Source of the DNA: Styela clava
Lineage: Eukaryota; Chordata; Ascidiacea; Stolidobranchia; Styelidae
Direction of reading: 5' to 3'
Assembly: GCF_964204865.1 (NCBI RefSeq)
Contig: NC_135257.1
Span: 13,228,151 to 13,292,150, forward strand
DNA: 64,000 nt
Shown here: piece after piece, positions 12,801 through 23,453 of the stretch
Layout: the number at the start of each line of letters is the position of its first letter
Position numbering within the stretch: the first letter of the stretch is position 1
Position numbers and translations under genes: made by a program
The notes under the pieces: model-generated
Databases searched by the model: none
What the model was told of the DNA's origin: nothing
The model's input: only the letters and a program-made list of their open reading frames with translations

Positions 12801-15438
12801 TTCAAAGTGACATTTTGAACATAAGATTTCTAGATTCTATTTTTTTCAGGTCAGCGTAATTGTGACAGAATCAACGCCACATGCAAAACTTAGAAACTCT
12901 GTGAAAACACATAAATCACCTTGGCAGAGGTAACAAAATTTAAATGATTAAATTTAATTTATAATTCTTGTCTGGATCAGGCCAAAGTGTTTTTTATGTA
13001 ATGAGGGAGGCCAACACATCAATCACCATGCAGCAGCTAGCTAGGCTCTGTACAATTGCTCATTTTTAAGTGAGGAGCTGCTATTTATTGATGTATCGGA
13101 ATTAGCATCACCACCGAATTTATTACACTCTAGGTTAGGTGATGGGCATGGGATTCAAACCTGTTATTTTTAACCTCACGATGCCAACATAGCCAAACCA
13201 AAACTCTAGACCAAGTCTCTGCACTATTATGTTATATAACATTTTTCAAATATCCATAAACAACACAACAAGCAGTCATACCAACTGACTCTAGTTCCTG
13301 GAGATTCGCTAATTATCTATCCAATTTAAATTAATGACTGGAAATTACTATTTCTACAGTCCACAAGTTTCTCCTGCAATAGAACGAAGAGATACGAGAG
13401 GTAGTTTATTATCACAAAGTACATACGATTCTGATGATTTGAGAAATGAGCTCAATTTTAGAACAAATTTGGAAAACCATGCCAACGTGAGTTCTTTTTT
13501 ATCAACAAGCATTCTAAAATAATTGGCGATTTTTAGCTTCAAACAATTGCCCAATTGAATAGATCGTGCATATTAATTATGGGCACCTGTGAATAGTGGA
13601 TTCAGCCTAGAATTTATTTTATAGATGAACGGCCAATATGTGCATCCAGTCCTTCCAGCGATTGTAAGAGATGGAAAAGATGCGGTATGTAAAAAATGAG
13701 TTTTTCCGATCTTCTGTGTTTTGTTGAAGTTTTACTCATTAACAAAGCATAAAGTAGTTCTCACTGAAAAGAGAGTGATTTTGTTGGCAGATGTATTTGT
13801 GTAAACTACACTATAAGCTGAATGAAGGGTACTCCTGAAGTATGCGTACCAAGATGGCGGGCACCTGAACGTAGCATGTGTACCAGGTTAGGGTTAGGCC
13901 ATAATTTTATTGCAATTTTCTTATTTTAGTTCTATTACAAGTTTGGGGACTAGCCAAGTGACTCCCGTAGTATTTGTACCTAAAATTATGGCCTAACCCT
14001 AACCTGGTACACATACTTCGTTCCGATGTCCACCATCTTGGTTCACATACTTCAGGAGTGTCGAATGAAGGACCTAACATAATATATAGTCAGCTTACTT
14101 GTAGATTGATTCATTAATACAATTTTGTATCATAAGATTACCAAATGTTATAATTATTTAAATTTATTTACCTTGTAAATAAAAATACTAAACAACGTGA
14201 ATATTCAATTTTATACCTCAAATCCATTTTAAGCTGAATAATTACGAATGAATTCTGGAATATTTATCTGTTAAATTTAGCTGTTAGCTGGAATATAATA
14301 TCTTATGAAATAATTTTGTGACTTACCTCCGTAATAATCAGTCAAGATCGCCAAGAAGAAACACCCCATCACCATATTGCAATTCTGAACCATCAATGTC
14401 TGTGAATCATTATCCGATCAAACCACCCACAGTTCCAAGACAGTCGAGAGGACGAAAACTTTATAGAACCAGTATTGTAATGAATAACTTACATATGGAG
14501 AATGGTGCTGAAGTGAAGGGGTATGTTTATTTGAACATTCAAAAAATGATAAAATTGTTACATTATAATTAGGTGTTTATTTAATTTTTTGTGCAGTGTA
14601 TTGGATTTTTATATTTATCCTCGGGAGAGGAGAGCTGATAAGACGGTTTAATCTTAGTTTGGGTAGAGTATAATGATACTGTAAGTTACATAATGGATGG
14701 TGAAGTAAGTGCTCAAATGAGCTAGTCTGCAACAACTCGTATATTGTAATTTATTGAATTTATACTGTGAACCTCTGCATGGCACTCTGTATTGTATTGG
14801 AAATCTTATACATGGTGTACAGCACAATCCGCTAACATTGAGTGATTTAACTGACATTTGTTTGCAACAATTAGCTTATGTCGTGAATATTGATTGTTAT
14901 AGCAGTAAGCTGTCCGATCCCTATTAGAAAGCATTCATATACCTATCGGAAGCATTTTGATAAATTCTACCAATTGTGCTGATATATATGGTACATAATA
15001 ATTATGAAGCTGATATGCATTGATATAATTGTACATGCCTTGTGCCTTATATTGAAATATGACAGATTGCTGTATTTCAGATATAATTCTGGATGGCAGG
15101 AACGAACATTTACCAGACGAATGTCCATGTCTGTGCCAGATAAGAGACGTCGGAGGCCACAGTCACAATCTTATGGAAATATGTACGACATAAGGCAGAA
15201 CAGCGGTACTTCAAATGCTTTTCCAATTGATAATGGAATTCAAAAAGAAAACTTGATATCAGCTTATTGGAGAAGAAATCACTTTGATACCGATATCGCA
15301 ATTACAAACTCTTTACATAATAAAATTAAACCCAAAAAGAACAAGGACAAAAGACTTTCGGTTAATACTAATAAAGTTCCAGCGACACTGCCAGTGAGAA
15401 TGTTGTATCGGAGACAAAGAAGTCAATCTGCTCTCTGA
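3887..15438 (+). CDS. PPM1E/PPM1F-type PP2C Ser/Thr phosphatase (POPX-like), 14 exons
   Basis: Metal-dependent PP2C phosphatase. PPM1E and PPM1F dephosphorylate PAK and CaM kinases; which paralogue this represents is open. Exons read by frame: 3887-4062, 6028-6149, 6495-6691, 7224-7412, 8477-8590, 9607-9730, 10181-10317, 11747-11924, 12222-12424, 12850-12929, 13360-13486, 13625-13684, 14342-14520, 15081-15438. They total 2244 nt (747 aa) with every phase matching. Catalytic motifs are present in order: RRKMEDRH (about 145-152), YGVFDGHGG (about 173-181), SGTTAV, GDSQAV (about 252), SVSRAIGD (about 302-309), CDGFWD (about 338) and SSDNITV (about 381-387), so the metal-binding aspartates look intact. 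Residues 415-747 are a basic, Ser/Arg-rich tail, as in the long POPX1 form. Introns hold transposons at 6204, 8155, 9075, 10560, 13000 and 13828. A polyadenylation signal AATAAA lies at 16457. Confidence 0.85.
6204..6438. mobile_element. Palindromic MITE, family A, copy 1
   Basis: A 235-base element in intron 2 of the PP2C gene. Its arms are inverted repeats: the left has GAAGTATGTGAACCAAGATG and the right its complement ending near 6438. The inner arms read GGTTAGGGTTAGGCC and its complement, around an asymmetric core. It matches copy 3 (13828-14062) with the core inverted. The flanks TTGTTTAA and TTAAATAA are only a weak 8-bp target duplication. Confidence 0.85.
7545..7765 (+). repeat. Dispersed repeat family C, copy 1
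   Basis: About 200 bases in PP2C intron 4 that resemble two stretches in KIF17 introns (56565-56795 and 58850-59050). The shared core is an AATCATAATT-like word, then AATAAAAAG, then CAGCTTTTTCAAGTTT and a terminal AAGCCCTC-like end. Divergence is high. No termini or target duplications were found, so the class is unknown. Confidence 0.55.
8155..8335 (+). repeat. Possible tRNA-derived SINE, copy 1
   Basis: Shares with 13000-13205 (opposite strand) the string TGAGGTTAAAAT, then a TTCAAATTCCATGCCCATCACC-like word and an RTGTAATAAA word followed by GGTGG. The first part resembles a tRNA B box (GGTTTGAATCC in the better copy). It lies in PP2C intron 4. No poly-A or microsatellite tail is clear, so the SINE assignment is tentative. 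Confidence 0.4.
9075..9250. mobile_element. MITE family A, copy 2, internally deleted
   Basis: Has the family-A left terminus (GTACTCCCGAAGTATGTG) joined directly to the inner GTACCAGGTTAGGGTTAGG arm. It lacks the segment between the two GTATGTG words, as if deleted by recombination between them. The right arm is kept to about the CCACCAT word and then degenerates. It lies in PP2C intron 5. Confidence 0.8.
10560..11624. mobile_element. Non-autonomous hAT transposon with perfect 8-bp target duplication
   Basis: The left end reads CAGTGTTTCCCAACCT and the right end its near complement AGGTTGGGAAACACTG, the classic terminus of many Charlie/Tip100-type hAT elements. The 8-mer ATATAGAC flanks it on both sides (10552-10559 and 11625-11632). 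The 1065-base interior has only short ORFs, the longest 60 codons at 11212, with no transposase motif. It sits in intron 7 of the PP2C gene, between the DGFWD and DNITV exons. Confidence 0.93.
12050..12195. repeat. Degenerate MITE related to the element at 60595
   Basis: Shares with 60595-60712 the word TTTTTGAGAAAAAAA followed by a GCACCTT word and a GGTYCGT-AAAT terminus. The opposite end is decayed. It lies in PP2C intron 8 and runs close to the acceptor at 12221. Confidence 0.4.
13000..13205 (-). repeat. Possible tRNA-derived SINE, copy 2
   Basis: On the minus strand it reads GGCTATGTTGGCATCGTGAG, then GGTTTGAATCCCATGCCCAT, which resemble tRNA A-box and B-box promoter elements in the right order and spacing. 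The following sequence matches 8155-8335. It lies in PP2C intron 10. Confidence 0.45.
13828..14062. mobile_element. MITE family A, copy 3, with perfect 8-bp target duplication
   Basis: A 235-base element with termini GGTACTCCTGAAGTATG and CATACTTCAGGAGTGTC, flanked by GAATGAAG at 13820-13827 and 14063-14070. An 8-bp duplication fits the hAT superfamily. The arms carry CAAGATGGCGG (a YY1-like word) and GGTTAGGGTTAGG. The asymmetric core is inverted relative to copy 1. It lies in PP2C intron 12. Confidence 0.92.
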
Positions 15439-17056
15439 GCCTGATACCACACACACACACTGAGGTGGTGTGGGCAACCTGCTTAGTGCATGCTCCCATA
15501 GCTGAGCACAAGATTTTCTGAACTTCTATATCAAATTTTTTTTAACACTGACGAATGGTATCTCTTGTCATGGTATGGATGGGTGAGGCCTGATTCTTTC
15601 ATTCTGACATATAATCCTTGTTAAGGGGGAGTACAATATGGTATGCCAGAACCATTTCCACAATATTTGTATCACATCTGCTTGTTCTGAATCTTCTCTA
15701 TAAAACTGTTTGTGTGCCTATATTCACAAGGTCACCAAAAGATTATAATTTTCGCAAGACGTATTGATTTTCGTGTTATTGACTGCAATCACAATATCAT
15801 AAATTTTAAAAAAAATCGTGAGATTTGAAATTGTGTTTCTTCATAATGTTGCCAGTGCCTTCCTACCGCAAGTATATTGTGAAAATAACATTGTTGCCTC
15901 AAATGATTGCTTGATAGTAGTTTTATATTTATGTAGATTTATTTTTTGTTATTGATTAAGTGCTTTATTGCATTACCCAGATGTTTTATCACATTATTGG
16001 TTTCATTTTTTCAGTCCAATCGAAATATGAAATGTCATGAAAAATTATTTGATTACCATTTTTCCTTGTTAAAATAATGTCATCGGAGAAGAGCTGAGAA
16101 TATTATTTTTAATCAGTTCACACTAGATTTAAAATTATGATATTTATTCAGATATTTTGAAATTTTCGCCATCAAATATCAATGTCTTTGCTCTGAAAAA
16201 ATGGGTCTGGTTCTTTCTATTCTTAGTTTTTCATAAGATATGTAGTGCTCTCATTCACCTTTATCTGTTTTTGTTGTTAGCCTTATTCAAGATAGATATA
16301 CACTGTAACCAGGTTTTCAATCCCAATAATATCTACTTTTCTTGCTTGAAGAAAGGTGCAGATTCTGTTTTAATCAGTATGTAAGACAAGTTTGATTATT
16401 TTTGTACAATCATTGTTCAGAAATTATTTTTAACAATTATGTATGTTTGATATACAAATAAATTAATTAAACAAGTGTTTCAGTTTATCCATTGTGTAAC
16501 GGTTGCGAGAAATGTCAGAATGTTTAGCTCTAGTATTCCAGATACTAAAACCATGGTGTATCCACTGATCTCATATTTGTTTGTTGCGTCTAGGCGAAGT
16601 TTTCCTGCTTGTAAAAATTCTCTCCAAAATATGTTGGTTCCTATTAGACAAAGTGCGTGTTTACCAACCTTTGACCCCAGAATTTGTCTACAATTATGGT
16701 AGCTAATTTTTGACTAGTCAATCCGCGACTTCCAGGACCAATCTAAAACCTTCGTGAGGACTTACTAAATGACCTGCATTTAAGAAACGCCACTAAAAAC
16801 TGATAAATAGCTTTTAAGATAAGCTAACAATTCACAGCCATGTTTAAAAATCTTGAGCAAGAAAAGTGTTCGCTAAAATTCCAATTGGTATTTCACCATG
16901 GACATATTACTGATTAGCCAATATTACTGAAAGTTGATGCCAGGGGAAACCAAACATATTCGTGCATTTGTATTTTATTCTAAATTTTAATAGAATTTTT
17001 TCAAAACAAATGTGATAAATACACATGAATAAACAAATATGATAATACATAAGTTT
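15439..17056. other. Convergent 3' ends of the PP2C gene (+) and AK8 (-)
   Basis: The stop codons of the two genes face each other across 1.6 kb. A CA dinucleotide run follows the PP2C stop. AATAAA at 16457-16462 (+) is a plausible PP2C polyadenylation signal. TTTATT at 16974-16979 gives AATAAA on the minus strand about 80 bases past the AK8 stop. Nothing coding was seen. Confidence 0.55.
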
Positions 17057-18508
17057 TTAGTCTTTTCCGAGCTTTCTTGGTAATGGATTAACCAGAATAC
17101 TATCAACAAATTCAAAGACAGTGTGAGGATCCTGATCAGCATTAATCCTCACTGAACCATCATCTCTATAATATTCAGTCAAATCTTCAGAATACACGTG
17201 ATAGTCTTCCAGTCTTGAACGAACTGTTTCCTCTTTATCCTTGGGATTTTGCACACAACGAGCTTTTACATCAGCAGTTCGAGGAGGATTAAAAAGAGTG
17301 TGGTATCTTTCACCACTTATCGGATCTGTCAAGCGGTAACACAATCGTTCTACAATTACGTCATCTGGTATGTCTAAAAAGTATACTCTATTCGGTTTCA
17401 AACCACTATCGGTCAAGTTTTCTGCTTGTTCTCTTGTGAGTGGGTAGCCATGTAAGACCCAACCTCTTGTAGTAGCATCAAGTTGTGTTAACCTATCAGA
17501 AAGTATCTTGCTAACAAGATTGTTTGGAGGTTTTTGTTCTTCTTCGACATATTGCCTGACTGCTTCTCCTAGTCTTGTCTCATCTGCAACTTGCTGTTTA
17601 ATCAGTAATCCACAAGACACATCAACAATATTATATTTTTGAGCAAGTTGTGCTGCCACAACACTTTTGCCACTGCCTGTTGGACCAATTAAAACAATCC
17701 TTGGTGTATGAGCGGCTTCGGATCGTTGACGAGTATTAATGAAAGAGATTGCTTGAGCAAGAACATCCACTTTCGGTTGATCAGCATTCAACTTCTTGCA
17801 AACTTTTGCGTATGTGTTTGAAATTCCATCAGCATTTCTATTATATTCATCTAGCCTTTCTTTTGTGTCTGTCTCTGACATCTTGTCTGGCTCAATCAGT
17901 CTGGCTTGAATATTAACATCTTGTGGCCAATCAAAAGTTGTGTGATAAACATCACCAGTTATGGGATCAACTCGTTTACCACCTTGGCGTTCCATTAAAA
18001 CCACATCAGGTGCATCCAATATGATAGCATGTGTTGGCATTATTCCATAACTTTGGAGTGCGTACGCTTGGGATCTATTTCTTGGAAATCCCTCCAAGAT
18101 AAATCCTCTGCGCAAGCAGTCTTTTCTTTTTACTCTGTCTCTGATCATTTGAACCCATAATGTGTCTGGAACTGGCTTCTTTTCTGCGAGCAATGCATTT
18201 GCCTTCTTGGAATGTTCTGAAAGTTCATCTGACAGTATTTCCTGTTCTGTTACAAGCACTGAGTTGATTTGCTTGCTTAGAGTTGTACTTATACATGTCT
18301 TTCCGCTCCAAGGTGGGCCAACGACCACGATTTTAGTCGTGTCACTGCTGTCTCTTTTAAGCCAGTCTATCATGAACTGAATGGGATCATCAGGTTTTTC
18401 AACTATTACTTGACTGAGAAGGCGTTTGTACATATCGAATATTTCATGTTCTTCTGCGTACACTCCAAATTCTGGAGGTATTCGTAATGGCTTTTTACTA
18501 GTATCCAT
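17057..18508 (-). CDS. AK8: Adenylate kinase 8, intronless
   Basis: A 483-residue protein with two adenylate-kinase-like modules in tandem. It starts with the AK8-specific N-terminus rich in IPPEFGVYAEEH. The first P-loop is GPPWSGKT (64-71) and the second GPTGSGKS (275-282). Each module has its own substrate and lid elements: GFILEGFPRNR (135-145) and KRVDPITGDVYHT (178-190) in the first, GWVLHGYPLTREQA and LTDPISGERYH in the second. AK8 interconverts AMP, ADP and ATP and is linked to motile cilia. Length agrees with vertebrate AK8 (about 479). The uninterrupted CDS is notable because vertebrate AK8 has many introns; both P-loops are intact, so nothing suggests a pseudogene. AATAAA lies on the minus strand at 16974-16979. 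Confidence 0.94.
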   Translation of the reverse strand: MDTSKKPLRIPPEFGVYAEEHEIFDMYKRLLSQVIVEKPDDPIQFMIDWLKRDSSDTTKIVVVGPPWSGKTCISTTLSKQINSVLVTEQEILSDELSEHSKKANALLAEKKPVPDTLWVQMIRDRVKRKDCLRRGFILEGFPRNRSQAYALQSYGIMPTHAIILDAPDVVLMERQGGKRVDPITGDVYHTTFDWPQDVNIQARLIEPDKMSETDTKERLDEYNRNADGISNTYAKVCKKLNADQPKVDVLAQAISFINTRQRSEAAHTPRIVLIGPTGSGKSVVAAQLAQKYNIVDVSCGLLIKQQVADETRLGEAVRQYVEEEQKPPNNLVSKILSDRLTQLDATTRGWVLHGYPLTREQAENLTDSGLKPNRVYFLDIPDDVIVERLCYRLTDPISGERYHTLFNPPRTADVKARCVQNPKDKEETVRSRLEDYHVYSEDLTEYYRDDGSVRINADQDPHTVFEFVDSILVNPLPRKLGKD

Positions 18509-19518
18509 GTTTTGCTGTAGAACAAACTACTACCGTATCGTAATAAAAGAGCAGTATGAAAAGTTTGGACGATAAACGACGTCGTTGTCATGGGAGACGT
18601 TGACTATTTTGGGAGTCGCTTATCAGAAATCCGGTTGAGGTGCCCGAGAACGGCAACTTGTTTTACTGTCCTAATGAGAACTGCAACTTGTTTTACCGTC
18701 CTAATACGATATTGTCGTCGCATCTCATGTAGATAATAAGAGTTGATTAATATGTCAAGCGCCATATACCGTACGTGGCCTCTTCTGTAGAGAGAAATCG
18801 GGCCCCTAGTCTTGGTTTTTAGCGCAGTTACACAAGTCGCGTGCTGTCAATCAAATGCAGTGTAGTACTGCGGAAGTGTGATTCATTCAGTCACTTACAT
18901 AGATTGCCAGACATAGGACTCTCGATCATTATAGAAAAGTCAATGCTATTTATCTGTGGGCCTACGCACAAACAATGTAACAGGCTTTGTTTTATCATTC
19001 TACTACACGTGACTCAGGTTGATACTGGTAACCTTTTGAACGATGTGTATAGATAATTTTATAAGCAGTACTGGACTCCCACTTATCGCAGGGCGATTAA
19101 CATGGTCTCCAGTTGATACAGCTTCCTCAACTGACAGAGCCACAGATATGCAACAAATACCTGGTCAACTATTCACATGTCCAACCTGAACAAGTCTTCT
19201 ACTACGAAATGACTATGAAAATAGTGTTCAGACCTTTGTGCAAATCAACACTTCTAAACAGCCCAATACTCATGAAATACCAATGAAACAGTTTCGCAAA
19301 ATTTGAACCTTCATCTTTATATGTCAAGAGCAAGTTTTTAAGCAATGTCGTATATCTAACCGCGCCAAACACTAGAATCCCCAATGGCCAACACAAAACT
19401 CCAGATTTAAAAATTCTATTTTATTCTTGATTGTTTTCATTCCCTATACCACACACTCCATATATTTCCAACTCTGGCAATGCTTCTGCATGATGCAAAA
19501 TAGTAAACATGTTAAACT
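18509..19518. other. AK8 upstream region and EIF3E downstream region
   Basis: About 1 kb with no ORF resembling a protein. The part next to AK8 (18510-18850) is relatively CG-rich and probably its promoter; it repeats the phrase ACTGCAACTTG/CGGCAACTTGTTTTAC around 18650-18700. TTTATT at 19420-19425 is a candidate minus-strand polyadenylation signal for EIF3E. Confidence 0.4.
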
Positions 19519-22500
19519 TCACCACCCTTCTTTTGGACCACCAGCCCAATGTGGAACCTACAAAACAACACATGAATTAAGATAGATAAGAGTCATTATT
19601 TCAATCTTTTCTTTAATTGGTGAGAACATTTATGAATCTCCCATCAATCAGAATTTTCTGAATTAGCGTTTCGTAATTTGATCATGATATACGGTAGTTT
19701 ACTATGAAGATACCATCAGTCATCACACACTTAAATATCAGAACAGTGGTATTCATATTTGTGAGCAATGGATTGGGTTAGATATGGGATTAAATAACTA
19801 GAAATTATATGAGGCATCTTGAGATAGCAAAGACTCAAACCTCTCGCACATAACTGAGCCTCGTTCGAGATCGAAAACGTAAGTTTAGAAACCTGGGATC
19901 ATGAGCTAGCGGGAATTCTCTTAGAAATAAAATACTAATATGTAATTACCGTCTTTGTCATGTAATTGAGTTAAATTTCTTTTAATTGGAGCTTGAACTA
20001 TTTGACCAAATTTTGCATCAGGCGAGTTAAAATTATCATGCTAGAAACAGGTATCTATTTATTCGATTTTAAATATCCAAGTTCAAGAATTTGGATAATT
20101 GAGAGATTATTTCAATGAGGATTAAGAAGTGTCAATTTGTTTCCTATAAAGTATCCCAGCATGGAATTGCTGCATCGATTACATGCTCCCAATAAAAACG
20201 AAACTAGATTGATATTCAATAATCACTTACTGCACTTTCATTGGAACTTTTTTCCTTTGTCAGTCTTCTCTCTACATTGGTAGAGAGCATTTGACTTCGA
20301 AAAGCCAAATTCTTAGTTTTCTCTATAACCTGGTAACAAGAATGTCGGGTTTATTGGGCAATTGAAAACACCGATTGTGTCTGTAAGGAGTCCCAACCAC
20401 TTGTTGAAATTAGTATCAATATAGTGTTTATTCATTTTAATATGCAAATAAAACAATGAATTTATCAATACGTTTACACATAACTAATAGAAGAATTCTT
20501 GCATTTAACATAATTTTGAACCTGCTCATATGGTGACACTGCTTGTGTTCCCATCATGACATGGCCCAGTTTGGAGTCTATTTTAGCATCCAAGTGAGCA
20601 TTTCTGATTAGATTCACAATCCATCTCTCTGCATCTTCCGAACTCATGTTGAGTTTCTCTGCCAGCATATCAATGCTAATGCACTGCGTAGGAAGAAAAA
20701 ATTTATATTGATTCTACGTATCCAAAAAATGAAAAAAACCAACCATCAGATATTAGCACAAGATAATGACTGGGACTTCAAGAATCAATTGAGTTCATGT
20801 TTATCACATAAGCTAGGAACTAGTAATAGTCTTTAAGTATGACAATAGTTAAAACTCCTTAACTCTTAAAAACTTTACATTTTACTCTAAACACCACTGT
20901 TCAGTACAGCCAGACTCTTTTAATACTCATTAATAATAGTGTTAGAGCAATTAATATGGGGAAGCCAAATAATAAATAACATGAATTATATACCTGATGA
21001 ATACGGCAAAATGTTTCGAAAATGAACAATCTTGCATTTTCTATGAACTCATCAAGACAAGCAATGAGGAAGAAATCGTTTGCCAATACAGTCTCACATT
21101 CCCTCAGTTTTTCTTGAGCACGATCAAAATCAAAATGAATGTAAAGACATTCAATAAATTCAGTGACTGGGTCACGGTATGTGTAGGTCTCTTGTTGAAT
21201 TACACGAACAAGATCTTTCAAAACCTAGAAGACGAAGTTTGTTTAACCTAACTGCTAACTGTTGGATCTTTTGCACTAATGCAAAAATGTAAGATTTGGA
21301 AAACACCACCGCCACATTTTAAGTACTGCAGATTGAGCATTCGCTGTCGATAACCCCGACTTCGATAAATTCAGTGCTGGAATCCATCATTAAATAAAAA
21401 ATATCTAGACACTAATTTTTTTAATTTGAGCAGAGGGGGAGTGTTTTTTTTTGGCGGGGGCTTTCTAGAAAAAGTCAAAAATATTATAGATTATTTATTT
21501 ACCTAAAACTACCTATTACTTTACAATCAAATATTAATTGCTCACCTGTCTTCTCCTTTTACTTGTGATAACTGCTGTTGTGAGATAACGAAGTATCCAG
21601 GGACACATGGTTTGAATAGCATTTAAGTAAGGTAGTTGATAGAGAAAAAGTTCAATGATTTCATCTTTGCCCTTAGCATGATTGAAAAATACAAACAAAG
21701 ACCAATGGATCAGCCATGTCCTCTGCTGGAGTAGCTGAAACAAAACATATGTTTTAAAATTTAAAATACCAAAGTCTGTAAATCCACAGAAATTAATAAA
21801 TTAAACTTTGAGGTACATTTAAAATATATTCAAAAAATGTTCTCAAAACTAGAATCCATATTATTGATAAATCTATATATTTGACTATCAGCTCTGTATT
21901 TTATGGGTCTTTGAGCCCAACTGTCACATGCAGACGAATTTGCTGCCACCAGACTTCCACAGCTCTGAGCATGTTTTTACATAAATGAGGTCATGCTAAG
22001 AAAAAATAGCCTCCAACTCTAAAATTTCCAACTCTATTATTAAACATCTTATCCAATATATACATATAAATATAATATTGATATAAAGATGAGTGAAACT
22101 AGCAAATAACTAATGAGTGAAACCTGCAGAGGAGTAGCTATTGTGTTTGCATCTATTGTTTCTCGCAATCTATGCAAATCTTCCCAAGCTGTATCCCAAT
22201 TCTGCATCAATATTTCACTAGCCAGTTTCCCCCACAAAGTATCCATCGCATGTTTATCTGTCGGACTTACAAGAACTCTATGAAAATATAGGTATTCAGC
22301 AGCACCTGAAAATAATATTAATAGAATTCAGGTACCAAATGGATTGAACAACCAACTTTGACTATTAAAATCTCTATAGTCATACCTGAATAGTTACCAC
22401 ATTCATACTGGAACTTGGCATAATCATATAAAGAATCTAAGTCTTCGAGCCTAAATGCATGGTTTGTTTCCAGATATTCAAAAAGTTGTTTTCCGTCTCT

Positions 22501-23453
22501 GACAGTTTCGACCTGTAAAATCAGAGAATGTTGAGAAATGCAGCTTTATCATTCAGTTGAACTGTTCATCAAACAAGTACTAGCCGAAACTTTTTAAAAG
22601 AGCAAAATACTCACGAACTGGAACTATATGGTAAAATGCTCATATTTTCTACATTAAATGAATATTCTGGACAGAAAGTATTGATTTGTATGTTGTTATC
22701 AGCATTAGTATAAAATATCAGTCATTTGAATCCAATAATAAGCAGCACCAACCTGTTTACTGACTTCCGGGTTATTGAAAATCTCAACGATAGGCATAGT
22801 TTTTGTAGTATGAGATTTTAATAAGCCGACAACTTCTAATCTTTTCTCTGTTAGATGAGCAGGAGCCTCCTTAAAAATAAGAGCATCATTAAATAGAGCA
22901 CAAATGTACGTATATCAAATACCAACCCCTATTTGACTACACAATCCAAAAAATGACATCAATATCATGTCACAATCACTTCACGCCTCCAACCGATGAA
23001 ATGGCATCTGCGCCGACGAAAAAGAACTCACTAAGATCGTTGCGGCGAAAAAACAAGTGATCGGAGAACATCTGCGCATCTTGGATTACAGTTCGTATAG
23101 TTTAAAGGGCCTTAATACATCGTGGTGACATAATTTTTGGATGACACAATCAAGTGTGGGTTAGATGGACATAAGCTAAAATTGTTACACCCACTAGAAG
23201 TACTCATGTTGGAAACTACACTAGACCCAAATTGAAAGCTATCAGATGCTATACTTGCCTCGCCAGGATACAAAGTTTTATAAACATCCACTGCGAAATC
23301 CACCATGTTTGTGTTGCTCAGAAGATCAATTTTTCCTTTGTGCAAATCCCTTTCATCAAATATGTCTCGTTCAGATAAAAATTCCAATAATGGAAACACC
23401 AAGTGGCGATCCAAATAACAACCAATTTTTGATGTGAGATCATATTCAGCCAT
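19519..23453 (-). CDS. EIF3E: Eukaryotic translation initiation factor 3 subunit E (INT6), nine coding exons
   Basis: Subunit of the eIF3 complex, which binds the 40S ribosome and mRNA during initiation. Exons in transcript order: 23453-23259, 22869-22753, 22512-22386, 22305-22124, 21734-21546, 21224-20994, 20683-20522, 20329-20231, 19557-19519. They total 1341 nt, or 446 aa, matching the usual length of about 445, with phases consistent throughout. The N-terminus [11 protein letters not shown] and the later [25 protein letters not shown] and [19 protein letters not shown] stretches are hallmark eIF3e sequence; the last belongs to the PCI domain. The short terminal exon gives [12 protein letters not shown], like the Trp-containing tail of the family. 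Intron 1 uses a GC donor (GAG followed by GCAAGT). An alternative exon is possible at 19950-20040. Very high conservation makes the call firm. Confidence 0.95.
19950..20040 (-). other. Candidate alternative penultimate exon of EIF3E
   Basis: On the minus strand a 91-base open segment ([15 protein letters not shown] and onward) is bounded by a TTTCTAG acceptor and a GTAATT donor. Including it would shift the last exon by one base and replace the conserved VPHW tail with a longer basic one ending at another stop. No eIF3e similarity is seen in it. It may be a minor isoform or chance. Confidence 0.25.
22915..23227. mobile_element. Family-B MITE in EIF3E intron 1, left end decayed
   Basis: Matches the 51-52 kb elements: the GACTACACAATCCAAAAA word, GAAATGGCATCTGCGCCGAC (near-identical to 51665 onward), GATCGTTGCG, then GACATAATTTTTGGATG and the terminus GGAAACTACACTAGACC. 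It is shorter than the copies at 51 kb. The left terminus could not be placed and no target duplication was found. It ends about 32 bases from the exon 1 donor. Confidence 0.75.
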
